A stretch of 64,000 nucleotides of DNA from assembly GCF_004331255.1 (NCBI RefSeq), contig NZ_SJOF01000003.1, positions 124,001-188,000 on the forward strand, given 5' to 3'. The position numbers were made by a program, and so were the translations under genes. The stretch's first letter is position 1. Each line of letters starts with the position of its first letter. A model generated the notes under the pieces. It searched no databases. It was not told the DNA's origin and worked only from the letters and a program-made list of their open reading frames with translations. Source of the DNA: Acinetobacter sp. ANC 4173 (GTDB lineage: Bacteria; Pseudomonadota; Gammaproteobacteria; Pseudomonadales; Moraxellaceae). Below are positions 9,493-17,483 of the stretch, in pieces.

Positions 9493-10443
9493 TTAAGCCT
9501 GAGTTACAGGAATACGTAACTCTTTTGGCAAACTGAAAGTAATATTTTCTTCACGACCCGCTAATTCTTCAGGGACTTTTGCGCCCCAATCTTGCAAACG
9601 CTGAATGACTTGTTTAATCAGAATTTCAGGCGCAGATGCACCAGCAGTCACACCAATCTTAGTATTCGTATCAAACCAGTCTTGCTGTAATTGTTCTGCA
9701 TTATCGACCAAATACGCTGCTTTACCCATACGCTCCGCCAGTTCGCGTAAACGGTTCGAATTGGATGAGTTTGGAGATCCAACGACCAAGACCACATCGC
9801 ACTGCTCAGCCAAATCACGCACGGCATCTTGGCGGTTTTGAGTGGCATAACAAATATCATCTTTACGAGGTCCCTGAATCTTCGGGAATTTTTTGCGCAG
9901 CGCATCAATTACTTTAGCAGTGTCATCAATCGACAATGTCGTTTGTGTTACAAAAGCCACTTTATCAGGATGACGAACATTTAACTGAGCCACGTCTTCT
10001 TCATCTTCAACCAGATAAATATCGCCACCATTTTTCTTGTCATATTGTCCCATCGTGCCTTCCACTTCAGGATGACCTTCATGACCAATCAAAATGGCTT
10101 CTACCCCTTCACGGGCATATTTAGTGACTTCAATATGTACCTTAGTGACCAATGGACAAGTCGCATCAAAAACTTTTAAACCACGACGCTCTGCTTCTTG
10201 TTGTACCGCTTTAGATACGCCATGTGCACTAAAAATCACAATATTGTCATCAGGTACTTCATCTAATTCATCGACAAAAATCGCACCACGCTGACGTAAA
10301 TCATCCACCACAAACTTATTATGTACCACTTCATGGCGTACATAAATTGGGGGCTGAAAACACTCAAGTGCACGATTTACAATCGCAATGGCTCGATCGA
10401 CCCCTGCACAAAAACCACGCGGATTAGCCAATACAATTTCCAT
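9493..10443 (-). CDS. ispH: 4-hydroxy-3-methylbut-2-enyl diphosphate reductase IspH
   Basis: The last enzyme of the MEP isoprenoid pathway; it reduces HMBPP to IPP and DMAPP with a 4Fe-4S cluster. With the ATG at 10441-10443 the product is 316 residues, the same length as the E. coli enzyme. The cluster cysteines are Cys12 ([11 protein letters not shown]), Cys96 ([11 protein letters not shown]) and Cys198 ([11 protein letters not shown]). The substrate-binding motifs [22 protein letters not shown] and the SNSNRL region are present. GAGG five bases upstream supports this ATG over a GTG six codons earlier. Divergent from gmk; transcribed alone and closed by its own terminator. Confidence 0.97.
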   Translation of the reverse strand: MEIVLANPRGFCAGVDRAIAIVNRALECFQPPIYVRHEVVHNKFVVDDLRQRGAIFVDELDEVPDDNIVIFSAHGVSKAVQQEAERRGLKVFDATCPLVTKVHIEVTKYAREGVEAILIGHEGHPEVEGTMGQYDKKNGGDIYLVEDEEDVAQLNVRHPDKVAFVTQTTLSIDDTAKVIDALRKKFPKIQGPRKDDICYATQNRQDAVRDLAEQCDVVLVVGSPNSSNSNRLRELAERMGKAAYLVDNAEQLQQDWFDTNTKIGVTAGASAPEILIKQVIQRLQDWGAKVPEELAGREENITFSLPKELRIPVTQA

Positions 10444-10578
10444 AAGATCCTCATTGCTCACTTAAATGCACGTCATGCGAAACTAAATTTATGCAAACTA
10501 AAATTCGACTAGCTATTTAGTTTGCAACACATCTACTCTAAAATAGAGAAGATATTTTATCATATCAGGAAAAATATC

Positions 10579-11202
10579 ATGTCGGGTCTCTTGTTTGTCG
10601 TTTCTGCTGCGTCAGGAACTGGCAAAACATCTCTCGTAAAAGCCCTACTTGAGCGTGTAAGTAATTTACATGTTTCTGTATCTCATACCACTCGTGGGCA
10701 GCGTCCTGGTGAACTTGATGGCGTGCATTACCATTTCACTCAAAAAGAAAACTTTCTTAAGTTAGTGGATCAAGGTGGATTTATTGAGTATGCAGAAGTC
10801 TTTGGCAATTATTACGGCACTGCGCAAGCGACTGTAAAAGAGCAACTCGCCAAAGGACATGATGTTTTACTGGAAATTGACTGGCAAGGTGCAGAACAAG
10901 TTCGCAAATTGTTCCCAGAATCAATACAGATTTTCATTTTACCGCCAAGTCAGTTTGATTTACGTCAACGTCTATCCAATCGCGGTACAGACAGTGTGGA
11001 AGTGATTGAACATCGTTTAAGTTGTGCCGTTGAAGACATGCAACAATTTGTTAATTTTGACTATGTCATTATTAATGATGACTTTAATAAAGCCCTGCAT
11101 GATCTTGAATCTGTAATTACAGCAAACCGTTTGGTTCTGACTCAGCAATCCAGTCGCCATCAAGACTTAATTCAAAAGTTAATCACTCCTGTTGAATCAT
11201 GA
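10579..11202 (+). CDS. gmk: Guanylate kinase
   Basis: Phosphorylates GMP to GDP. The chosen ATG gives 207 residues beginning MSGLLFVVSAASGTGKTSLV, with the P-loop SGTGKTS at 11-17. The GMP-binding region follows (SVSHTTRGQRPGELDGVHYHF, then EFIEYAEVFGNYYGT-like sequence), and the lid and VLLEIDWQGA are intact. AGGA sits 9 bases upstream. Upstream in-frame codons would add a non-conserved tail. It precedes rpoZ and spoT, the widespread gmk-rpoZ-spoT order. Confidence 0.96.
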   Translation: MSGLLFVVSAASGTGKTSLVKALLERVSNLHVSVSHTTRGQRPGELDGVHYHFTQKENFLKLVDQGGFIEYAEVFGNYYGTAQATVKEQLAKGHDVLLEIDWQGAEQVRKLFPESIQIFILPPSQFDLRQRLSNRGTDSVEVIEHRLSCAVEDMQQFVNFDYVIINDDFNKALHDLESVITANRLVLTQQSSRHQDLIQKLITPVES

Positions 11203-11279
11203 TTAAAACTTGAGTCTAAACTGAAAGCATTTTATACTGCACAGTCTATTTCAGCATTAGCATTTAAACGAGAACACTT

Positions 11280-11561
11280 ATGGCACGCGTAACCGTTGAA
11301 GATTGTTTAGACCATGTAGACAACCGCTTTGAGCTTGTACTAGTGGCAAGCAAACGTGCGCGTCAACTCGCACGTCAAGGTATTGAACCAACTGTAGAAT
11401 GGGACAACGATAAACCAACAGTTGTTGCTCTTCGTGAAATCGCAATTGGTCACGTTTCAAAAGATATTTTGAAACAACGTGAGCAAGACTATCAAACTTC
11501 AAGCCTTGATCTTGCACTTTCTGCAAACAATTTGAATTTAGATGGTTTCTCTTTCCAATAA
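11280..11561 (+). CDS. rpoZ: RNA polymerase omega subunit
   Basis: A 93-residue protein beginning [23 protein letters not shown], with the conserved RARQL and the [13 protein letters not shown] stretch. Omega binds the C-terminal tail of beta-prime, aids RNA polymerase assembly and forms part of a ppGpp site, which fits its place before spoT. GAGAA upstream is a modest ribosome site. A terminator follows directly, so spoT probably has its own promoter. Confidence 0.96.
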   Translation: MARVTVEDCLDHVDNRFELVLVASKRARQLARQGIEPTVEWDNDKPTVVALREIAIGHVSKDILKQREQDYQTSSLDLALSANNLNLDGFSFQ

Positions 11562-11576
11562 GAAAGAAAAACCACA

Positions 11577-11607
11577 TAAAAGCCTAGTTTTTAACTGGGC
11601 TTTTTTA
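11577..11607 (+). terminator. Rho-independent terminator after rpoZ
   Basis: AAAAGCC-T-AG, a loop of Ts and As, CT-GGGCTTTTTT: a mostly paired stem with one mismatch and a T run, 16 bases after the rpoZ stop. Confidence 0.8.
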
Positions 11608-11705
11608 TGCTTGGAACTTTAATATTTCTTCAAGAACAGTTATAACATTAACTGAAATTACGCTATTTTTTTTAACTACCAATTTGCGATTTTTGCATAA
11701 AAAAT

Positions 11706-11738
11706 TTGACAAGTTTCGCACTTTGCTTTTTATTAAAA
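11706..11738 (+). promoter_or_regulatory. Candidate spoT promoter
   Basis: A perfect TTGACA at 11706-11711 is followed 19 bases later by TATTAA. The spacing is longer than ideal, so the -10 assignment is tentative. It lies between the rpoZ terminator and the spoT ATG. Confidence 0.4.
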
Positions 11739-11784
11739 ATTGAACCCATTAATCGATTCCTCATGGTATAGGTACAGGTGTTAT

Positions 11785-13890
11785 ATGCCAGGCGCAGAAG
11801 TCAGCCAAGCCAAACAACAACTCAAAGTGATTGTCGACGCTTATCTCAATGAAAGCGAAGTCGAACGAGTGCTTGCGGCCTGCGATTATGCCGATATTGC
11901 GCATGATGGAATTACGCGAAAAAGTGGTGAGCCATACATCCTGCACCCAATTGCAGTCAGTTGTATTTTGGCACATATGCGCTTAGACGCGGAAACCCTG
12001 ATGGCGGCATTGCTGCATGATGTGATTGAGGACACCGATTTTAGCAAAGAAGATATTAAAGAAAAATTTGGTCTTACTGTGGCAGAACTGGTCGATGGTG
12101 TCACTAAACTGAGCCATTCCAGCGATAAAGAATATAACAAAGCCGCTTCATTCCGAAAAATTTTACAAGCTACCCTACAAGATCCACGTGTCATTATTAT
12201 TAAATTGGCTGACCGCTATCATAATATGACCACGCTAGAGTCTTTACGCCCAGATAAACGTGCACGCATTGCTCAAGAAACCTTTGATGTCTTTGTACCA
12301 ATGGCACGTTTAGTGGGCATGAATGAAATGGCCGATAATCTTGAACATTTGTGCTATCAAAATCTTGATTTAGACATGTTCAATAATGTTCAAGAAGCCT
12401 TGCTTGAAACCAAGCCCAAACGCTGTGAATATCAGGCTTTATGGGAAAAAAATCTGACCGCTCTCTTACAACAAAATCAAATCAGTGGGCGAATTAAAAA
12501 GAAAAACAACAACATTGAGCTACTCCGTCACTTCGTCAAGAACGATATTGATTTACAAGAACTGACCCATAGTCATGCCTTTGAAATTATTCTGCAAAGC
12601 ATCGCGGATTGTGACAATCTGGCTGAAATTTTAAAAGAACATTTCCAAGTTCTATCTTATCAAGACCATATTCGACGACCATTGCCTGGTGGCAACCAGT
12701 CGCTCATGTTACGCCTGAAAGGTGAAAAAACCACGCTCTCCCTGACTTTGCAAACCGAACTGATGCGTAAGGCTGCACGTTATGGCGTTGTATTGGGTGA
12801 AAATGCCCCTCAAGCTTGTCGTTCTGCCATTCAAGCCTCTATGCAGAACTTAAATGTTTTAATTGATAGCAGTTGCGCAAAAACCACGTTTAATGATTTG
12901 CTTGACTATCTACATCAAGAAAAAATTTGGGTGTATACCCCACATGGACAATTGCATGAATTACCGCAAGGTGCAACTGCGGTCGATTTTGCCTATTCAG
13001 CGAGCCTTTTTTTAGGCAACCATGCGGTAGGAGCGAAGATTAATGGCGAAACCAAGCCCTTATCGACCCCACTTGTGAGTGGACAAGTGATTGAAATTAT
13101 TACCGATGTACTCGCCACGCCAAATCCTGATTGGCTTAGCTTCATTAATACCCAAAAAGCCCGACGTGCCATTCAAAATATCCTACGAGATCAAGATGTA
13201 GAAGAGCAACAATTGGTGGGTGAACAAGCGCTCAATCGTGCCTTAAAACTGTTCCATCGTTCAACAGATGACCTGACTGAAGATGATTGGCTGGATCTTC
13301 TAGAATGGCGTCATCTAGATTCCAAAAATCGTTTATTCCAACAAATTGCTGTGGGTGACTTGTTACCACAACTGGTTGCCAATCATTTATTTGCTCAAGA
13401 TCAATCCATTGAAGATCATAACTCTGACCGCCTTATTCAAGGTACGGAGGGTGTGGATGTCAAATATGCACATTGCTGTAATCCTGTGCTAGGCGACCCA
13501 ATTCAAGGACATCTTTCTCGTCGCGGATTAATCGTACATCGTGCACGCTGTCACAACCTTCTGCATGAGCAACATTTACATCCTGAAAATATTATGCCGC
13601 TGCAATGGTCTTCCGAAGACCTCGACGATGTTAGCTTTACCGCCTATCTTTGCATCGATATGGAGATGGACGATGAACAGATTTCAGATTTAATCTACCA
13701 ATGCCGTAAAGCCAAAACAGGGGTAGAAATGGTGCGCAATTACGACCATAAAACCTATGTGAATATTGTGGTTAATAACCGTAAACAAATTGCCCAGATC
13801 ATTCGTGACCTACGCATGCACTATGGCTTTCCGCGCATTACCCGTCTAGCCATACCAATGAATATGACTGAAGCTTCTATAGCAAGTTAA
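11785..13890 (+). CDS. spoT: SpoT-type (p)ppGpp hydrolase with degenerate synthetase domain
   Basis: 701 residues, full RSH length. The HD hydrolase domain is intact: HPIAVSCILAHM, ALLHDVIEDTD, and IKLADRYHNMTTLESL. The synthetase region that follows is not. The usual DIYAFRVIV, GRxKDYIAxPKxNGYQSLHT and EVQIRT motifs are replaced by HAFEIILQSI, DHIRRPLPGGNQSLMLRL and LTLQTELMRKA. TGS (WVYTPHGQLHELPQGATAVDFAY), the zinc-finger/RIS region (KYAHCCNPVLGDPIQGH) and a C-terminal ACT domain follow. So it should break down, but not make, ppGpp; loss of SpoT synthetase is known in Moraxellaceae. The ATG chosen gives MPGAEVSQ; an upstream TTG would add 15 residues. Confidence 0.95.
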   Translation: MPGAEVSQAKQQLKVIVDAYLNESEVERVLAACDYADIAHDGITRKSGEPYILHPIAVSCILAHMRLDAETLMAALLHDVIEDTDFSKEDIKEKFGLTVAELVDGVTKLSHSSDKEYNKAASFRKILQATLQDPRVIIIKLADRYHNMTTLESLRPDKRARIAQETFDVFVPMARLVGMNEMADNLEHLCYQNLDLDMFNNVQEALLETKPKRCEYQALWEKNLTALLQQNQISGRIKKKNNNIELLRHFVKNDIDLQELTHSHAFEIILQSIADCDNLAEILKEHFQVLSYQDHIRRPLPGGNQSLMLRLKGEKTTLSLTLQTELMRKAARYGVVLGENAPQACRSAIQASMQNLNVLIDSSCAKTTFNDLLDYLHQEKIWVYTPHGQLHELPQGATAVDFAYSASLFLGNHAVGAKINGETKPLSTPLVSGQVIEIITDVLATPNPDWLSFINTQKARRAIQNILRDQDVEEQQLVGEQALNRALKLFHRSTDDLTEDDWLDLLEWRHLDSKNRLFQQIAVGDLLPQLVANHLFAQDQSIEDHNSDRLIQGTEGVDVKYAHCCNPVLGDPIQGHLSRRGLIVHRARCHNLLHEQHLHPENIMPLQWSSEDLDDVSFTAYLCIDMEMDDEQISDLIYQCRKAKTGVEMVRNYDHKTYVNIVVNNRKQIAQIIRDLRMHYGFPRITRLAIPMNMTEASIAS

Positions 13891-13964
13891 TCATTTAAAT
13901 CGATAGGGCTTCTGTATCTGAGTACAATCCTTTAAGATGTATTCAGATATAAAAGGAGAAATCG

Positions 13965-14348
13965 ATGTCCCGCCAAGTTATTCATACTGAAAATGCCCCT
14001 GCTGCCATTGGTACTTATTCACAAGCAATTCTCGTTGGTGAAACACTTTATCTTTCAGGGCAAATCGGTTTAGATCCGTACAGTATGGAATTGGTAGAAG
14101 GCATTGAAGCGCAAATTCGCCGCGTTTTTGATAACTTAAAAGCCGTGTGTGAAGCTGCTGGTGGTTCACTTGCCGACATCGCCAAACTCAATATCTTTTT
14201 AACCGATTTATCTAATTTCCAACTGGTCAACCAAATTATGGGTGAATATTTTGCTCAACCTTACCCAGCACGTGCTGCGTTAGGTGTGGCAAGTCTACCG
14301 AAAGGAGCGTTGGTCGAGATGGATGGTATTGTGATTATTCCACAATAA
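13965..14348 (+). CDS. ridA: RidA family enamine/imine deaminase
   Basis: 127 residues, the standard YjgF/YER057c/UK114 length. It contains [26 protein letters not shown] and the C-terminal signature [24 protein letters not shown] with the conserved Arg that binds the 2-aminoacrylate carboxylate. RidA hydrolyses reactive enamines released by PLP enzymes such as threonine dehydratase. AAAGGAG lies 6 bases before the ATG. It follows spoT by 74 bases, a common pairing. Confidence 0.95.
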   Translation: MSRQVIHTENAPAAIGTYSQAILVGETLYLSGQIGLDPYSMELVEGIEAQIRRVFDNLKAVCEAAGGSLADIAKLNIFLTDLSNFQLVNQIMGEYFAQPYPARAALGVASLPKGALVEMDGIVIIPQ

Positions 14349-14413
14349 TTTATAAAACCCATTCAATCACCACCTTCAATCTTTAACTCTCAATCATATA
14401 AAGCTCTTGCGCA

Positions 14414-14436
14414 AAATCCGAGCAGAACTCGGATTT
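14414..14436 (+). terminator. Hairpin after ridA, possible terminator
   Basis: A perfect 9-bp stem AAATCCGAG / CTCGGATTT with loop CAGAA, 65 bases after ridA. The T run comes about 15 bases later, so its function as an intrinsic terminator is uncertain. Confidence 0.45.
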
Positions 14437-14502
14437 CCGCTCAGGTGGTATTTTTTTATTCAAATTCCCAATGATAATAATTCTCTTTTTAAATGAATGT
14501 TA

Positions 14503-14532
14503 TTGACAAACGATAACAATTATCAATAATAT
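14503..14532 (+). promoter_or_regulatory. bfd promoter with overlapping Fur box
   Basis: TTGACA at 14503-14508 and TAATAT at 14527-14532 (18-base spacer) make a strong sigma-70 promoter. The spacer holds ACGATAACAATTATCAATAAT, a close match to the Fur box with the palindrome GATAA-CAA-TTATC. A second Fur-like half, GATAATAATTCTC, lies at 14473-14485. This predicts iron repression of bfd, as known for bfd genes in other gammaproteobacteria. Confidence 0.75.
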
Positions 14533-14567
14533 TACTTATCGTATTTAAATTCATCTGGCTCGCAGTC

Positions 14568-14762
14568 ATGTACGTATGTTTGTGTCGTGGTATTACCGAT
14601 CAAGATATTAAAGATGCCGTTGCTAACGGTGCAGAAAGCTATCGCGAAATCCGTGATTTGCTTGATCTTGGCACATGCTGTGGTCGTTGTGCACCTGAAG
14701 CACGTGCCATCATTAGTGATGAAATTGCAGAAATTGCTGGACGTATTGCTGTCGCAGCCTAA
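14568..14762 (+). CDS. bfd: Bacterioferritin-associated ferredoxin Bfd
   Basis: A 64-residue [2Fe-2S] protein with the Bfd cysteine pattern: MYVCLCRGITDQDI (Cys4, Cys6) and LGTCCGRCAPEAR (CC-x2-C near 38-42). Bfd docks on bacterioferritin at the heme and passes electrons that release stored iron. It has a Fur-box promoter, is closed by a terminator, and lies next to bfr. The coupling of an iron-starvation promoter here with bfr downstream fits mobilisation of iron when iron is short. Confidence 0.95.
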   Translation: MYVCLCRGITDQDIKDAVANGAESYREIRDLLDLGTCCGRCAPEARAIISDEIAEIAGRIAVAA

Positions 14763-14812
14763 GAATAACAATACTTATAAATGTAATGGTCTTGATTGAT
14801 CATTCCTCCTCC

Positions 14813-14845
14813 CCCGCTTTTGACTCTAAGCGGGTTTCATTTTTC
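14813..14845 (+). terminator. Rho-independent terminator after bfd
   Basis: Stem CCCGCTT / AAGCGGG (14813-14819 and 14828-14834) followed by TTTCATTTTTC. It separates bfd from bfr, so the two are likely transcribed separately. Confidence 0.7.
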
Positions 14846-14938
14846 TAGCTTAATATCCAATTGTTTTTGATTACGATTTTCATTTGCCGTTCAATAAAGC
14901 ACTCGCCTTTCAGCATTTTCTTGTTTAAGATTTACAGA

Positions 14939-14968
14939 ATAACAGGCTGTTATGGTCTAACTTAGAAT
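14939..14968 (+). promoter_or_regulatory. Palindrome at the likely bfr promoter
   Basis: ATAACAGGCTGTTAT (14939-14953) is a perfect 15-bp inverted repeat. A TAGAAT at 14963-14968 could be the -10, and ATAACA within the palindrome the -35 (18-base spacing). The site would overlap the -35, as expected of a repressor or activator operator. The regulator is unknown; the site does not look like a Fur box. Confidence 0.5.
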
Positions 14969-15001
14969 TTTAAACCAGCATTGATTGATGGAGTTTATGC
15001 T

Positions 15002-15466
15002 ATGAAAGGCAATCGCGATGTGATTAACCAGTTAAATCAGGTGCTCTATCATCATTTAACTGCTATTAACCAATATTTTTTACATTCAAGAATGTTTAAT
15101 GACTGGGGTATTGAACAACTCGGCTCTGCTGAATACAAAGAATCAATCCGTCAAATGAAGCATGCCGATAAAATCATTGAACGGATTCTATTTTTGGAAG
15201 GCTTACCAAATTTACAACACCTCGGTAAACTTTATATCGGTCAGCACACCGTTGAAGTTTTAAATTGTGATATCCGCAAAGTAAAAGAGAACATTGAAAG
15301 TATTAAAACTGCAGTCACTTTAGCTGAGCAAACCTTAGACTATGTAACACGTGATTTAGTTCAAGAAATTCTAGAAAAAGAAGAAGAATACTGGGATTGG
15401 CTCACCACTCAACTAGATTTAGTCGAAAGTGTCGGCATTGAAAACTATATTCAAAGCCAACTCTAA
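15002..15466 (+). CDS. bfr: Heme-binding bacterioferritin subunit with altered ferroxidase site
   Basis: 154 residues starting MKGNRDVINQLN, with GGAG upstream; E. coli Bfr is 158 residues. The alignment is collinear without gaps at the N-terminus. The heme ligand Met52 (QMKHADKIIERILFLEGLPNLQ) is kept, as are His54 and Glu127. Four of the six di-iron ligands are changed: Glu18 to His, Glu51 to Gln, Glu94 to Val and His130 to Tyr. It should therefore bind heme and form the 24-mer but not oxidise iron itself. Heteropolymeric ferritins with heme-only and ferroxidase-only subunits are known in Pseudomonas putida and, to my recollection, Acinetobacter; a catalytic partner would be encoded elsewhere. 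Confidence 0.93.
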   Translation: MKGNRDVINQLNQVLYHHLTAINQYFLHSRMFNDWGIEQLGSAEYKESIRQMKHADKIIERILFLEGLPNLQHLGKLYIGQHTVEVLNCDIRKVKENIESIKTAVTLAEQTLDYVTRDLVQEILEKEEEYWDWLTTQLDLVESVGIENYIQSQL

Positions 15467-15471
15467 TCAAT

Positions 15472-15501
15472 AAAAAAGCCAGCATTTCGCTGGCTTTTTT
15501 T
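15472..15501. terminator. Bidirectional terminator between bfr and pglL
   Basis: AAAAAAGCCAGC-ATTTC-GCTGGCTTTTTTT: a long perfect stem with A and T runs on both sides. It serves bfr on the plus strand and the convergent pglL on the minus strand. Confidence 0.92.
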
Positions 15502-15508
15502 AGGTCTT

Positions 15509-17137
15509 TTATTGAGCCGGTTCTAATAAAGATTCATAGCTTACATCGACATGTTTCAATTCTTTCAATAACCATAATTGGTGACGTGCTCCCTGTTCAT
15601 CCCCATTAAAAGCAAGAACACGTGCATATTTCAACAAATCATATTTGGTTGGATAACACTGCACCATTTCATGAATTTGCTGTAATTCAGCTTTACTCAA
15701 TATCGTGTTCGGGTTCAGTCGAATCCATGCAATTCTGCGACTCAGTTCATCCAAAACATAAATTCGGTCATGGTTGGTAATTTTTTCAGGGGTATGTTCA
15801 TAACGCATCGACTGATTCAGTTTAGGCACTGCCACCATATAATCACGATGAATTAACACCAAAAGCAAGCCACCAACCACAAATACCATTTGCGTATATT
15901 TAGGCGCTAAATTCCAAACTTTAAGTTGAGTTTCCTGCGACAGCACCAAACCCACAATAAAACCGAATGGTAATAAGAAGTAGGCATAATTCTGTGGATA
16001 TTCCAATAAGGCATGCACCAATACTGCCACAATCATCAGAATACCAATAACAGACTCTGTGGAATTCACTCGACTAATTAAGCGATATGCCAGATAAATT
16101 AAATACCCCAGAAATGGTACGCCTATCAGTAAGCCATTCCACACCAAGAAATCCAACACAAAATTATGTGAGCTTCGCACCCATTCAGGAATTCGATAAT
16201 ATTCACTTACTGCAACCTGAGCGACACTGGTCTGATTCCAGCCATAGCCAAACCATGGTCGGTCTGAAATAGCATAGAGCATTTGTTGCCAGATACCCAA
16301 ACGCAAATGCCCTGAGCTTGCACGTTCAATTGCTGTTGGCGAGTCCGCAATTGCCAAATGTGAAGCCTGTGCCAACCAATGGTCAACGATTGGCATAACT
16401 AAAATGAGTCCGATAAATAAGCCAACCCAAGTCAGCATTGCATACCATTTGAGGCGCAAATACCCTCTATATTGTTGATAGAAGAAATAAGCGACAAATA
16501 AGATACAGACAACCCATGACGTTCTAGACTGACTTAAGACCAATGCTATTAATATCGTTAATGAGCATAGACTGAGAATCCAAGCCTTAAGCTTACTTTT
16601 CTCAAATAAATACAGACTCGCCATTAACGAAAGAATAAGGAAAGTTGCCATATTATTCGGCTGGGCAAAATTCGCATAAGGACGATTACTGCGTAAATTT
16701 GCAATACCAGGAATGTGGTTTTCAATGGTGAGCCACTGACAGATTGCCATCACGCCCGAGAGTGTACCGACCACCAACAATACATAACTCAAATTCGTAA
16801 AAGTTTGCTCTCGGTCTTTTTGCGTCAAAGATAAGTTATAACCCAACACTATGCTTAACCAGAAAGCAAAAACAAAGAGACCTGAAATCAGTGCAATACT
16901 AAAGAAAAATTCCAGCCCAAACAGCCATTGCAGCAGAGGAATGAAAGCCATCCCCACCAAGGGGAGTGTCATCACTGGTAATTTTATTTTTTGCTGAAGA
17001 AAAATGGCGGTGAGTGCAAACAAGGATAGAAAAGCAAACAATTCACCTGTATAGGTTACCCACGGGCGATAGTGAACTGGCAAAAGCCAAGCCAGTGCAA
17101 TCAGCACACTGGCAAGTAAAGAAAGAATGAATTTCAT
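15509..17137 (-). CDS. pglL: PglL-type O-oligosaccharyltransferase / O-antigen ligase family protein
   Basis: A 542-residue polytopic membrane protein with about 11-12 hydrophobic segments and a C-terminal soluble part. The PglL_A-type region reads RSNRPYANFAQPNNMATFL. The Wzy_C ligase region includes LSQSRTSWVVC and the periplasmic loop GIWQQMLYAISDRPWFGYGWNQTS followed by EWVRSSHNFVLD, whose His (about residue 323) matches the conserved ligase histidine. The C-terminal 100 residues resemble the helical Wzy_C_2 tail. Such enzymes transfer a lipid-linked glycan to Ser/Thr of pilins or other periplasmic proteins. In Acinetobacter the equivalent gene normally lies close to pilA; here nine glycan genes intervene. 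Whether it modifies only pilin or many proteins cannot be told from sequence. Confidence 0.85.
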   Translation of the reverse strand: MKFILSLLASVLIALAWLLPVHYRPWVTYTGELFAFLSLFALTAIFLQQKIKLPVMTLPLVGMAFIPLLQWLFGLEFFFSIALISGLFVFAFWLSIVLGYNLSLTQKDREQTFTNLSYVLLVVGTLSGVMAICQWLTIENHIPGIANLRSNRPYANFAQPNNMATFLILSLMASLYLFEKSKLKAWILSLCSLTILIALVLSQSRTSWVVCILFVAYFFYQQYRGYLRLKWYAMLTWVGLFIGLILVMPIVDHWLAQASHLAIADSPTAIERASSGHLRLGIWQQMLYAISDRPWFGYGWNQTSVAQVAVSEYYRIPEWVRSSHNFVLDFLVWNGLLIGVPFLGYLIYLAYRLISRVNSTESVIGILMIVAVLVHALLEYPQNYAYFLLPFGFIVGLVLSQETQLKVWNLAPKYTQMVFVVGGLLLVLIHRDYMVAVPKLNQSMRYEHTPEKITNHDRIYVLDELSRRIAWIRLNPNTILSKAELQQIHEMVQCYPTKYDLLKYARVLAFNGDEQGARHQLWLLKELKHVDVSYESLLEPAQ

Positions 17138-17483
17138 GGGGTGCTACAGTTGCAGAACTGTGCATAGTGTAATTCAAAATGTTGGTTTTTCCGATCTTTC
17201 GTATTTGAAATATCATAATTTGGGAAAGATCTATATTGAATATTATCCTTAAAAATTCATCATACAACAACACTACTTTATAAAGAGAAACATTTTTCCA
17301 ATCTTCTTATATATTCTAAATTCTCAATAAAGCCTCAAAAATAACAACTAACCAAAGTAATGCAAAGGTATCTAATAGATAAAAGGATACAACTTAAAAT
17401 AATAATGCATCTACGCCCCTAACCAATTTTTTTTACTATTTTTTTCATTATGATGGAGTAATTAACTTTTTTCAGGACAGAGA
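17138..17483. other. 346-bp intergenic region, divergent promoters expected
   Basis: Lies between pglL (minus) and the GT4 gene (plus), so it must hold both promoters. It is very AT-rich. A TATGAT 30 bases before the plus-strand gene is a possible -10, but no convincing -35 partner was found. No RNA gene or repeat was recognised. Confidence 0.5.

Noticed and set aside
11278-11577. Minus-strand open frame opposite rpoZ
   Set aside because: Covers rpoZ exactly on the opposite strand; no family-like sequence or ribosome site.
14532-14771. Open frames overlapping bfd on both strands
   Set aside because: bfd is clearly identified by its cysteine pattern; the others are shadows.
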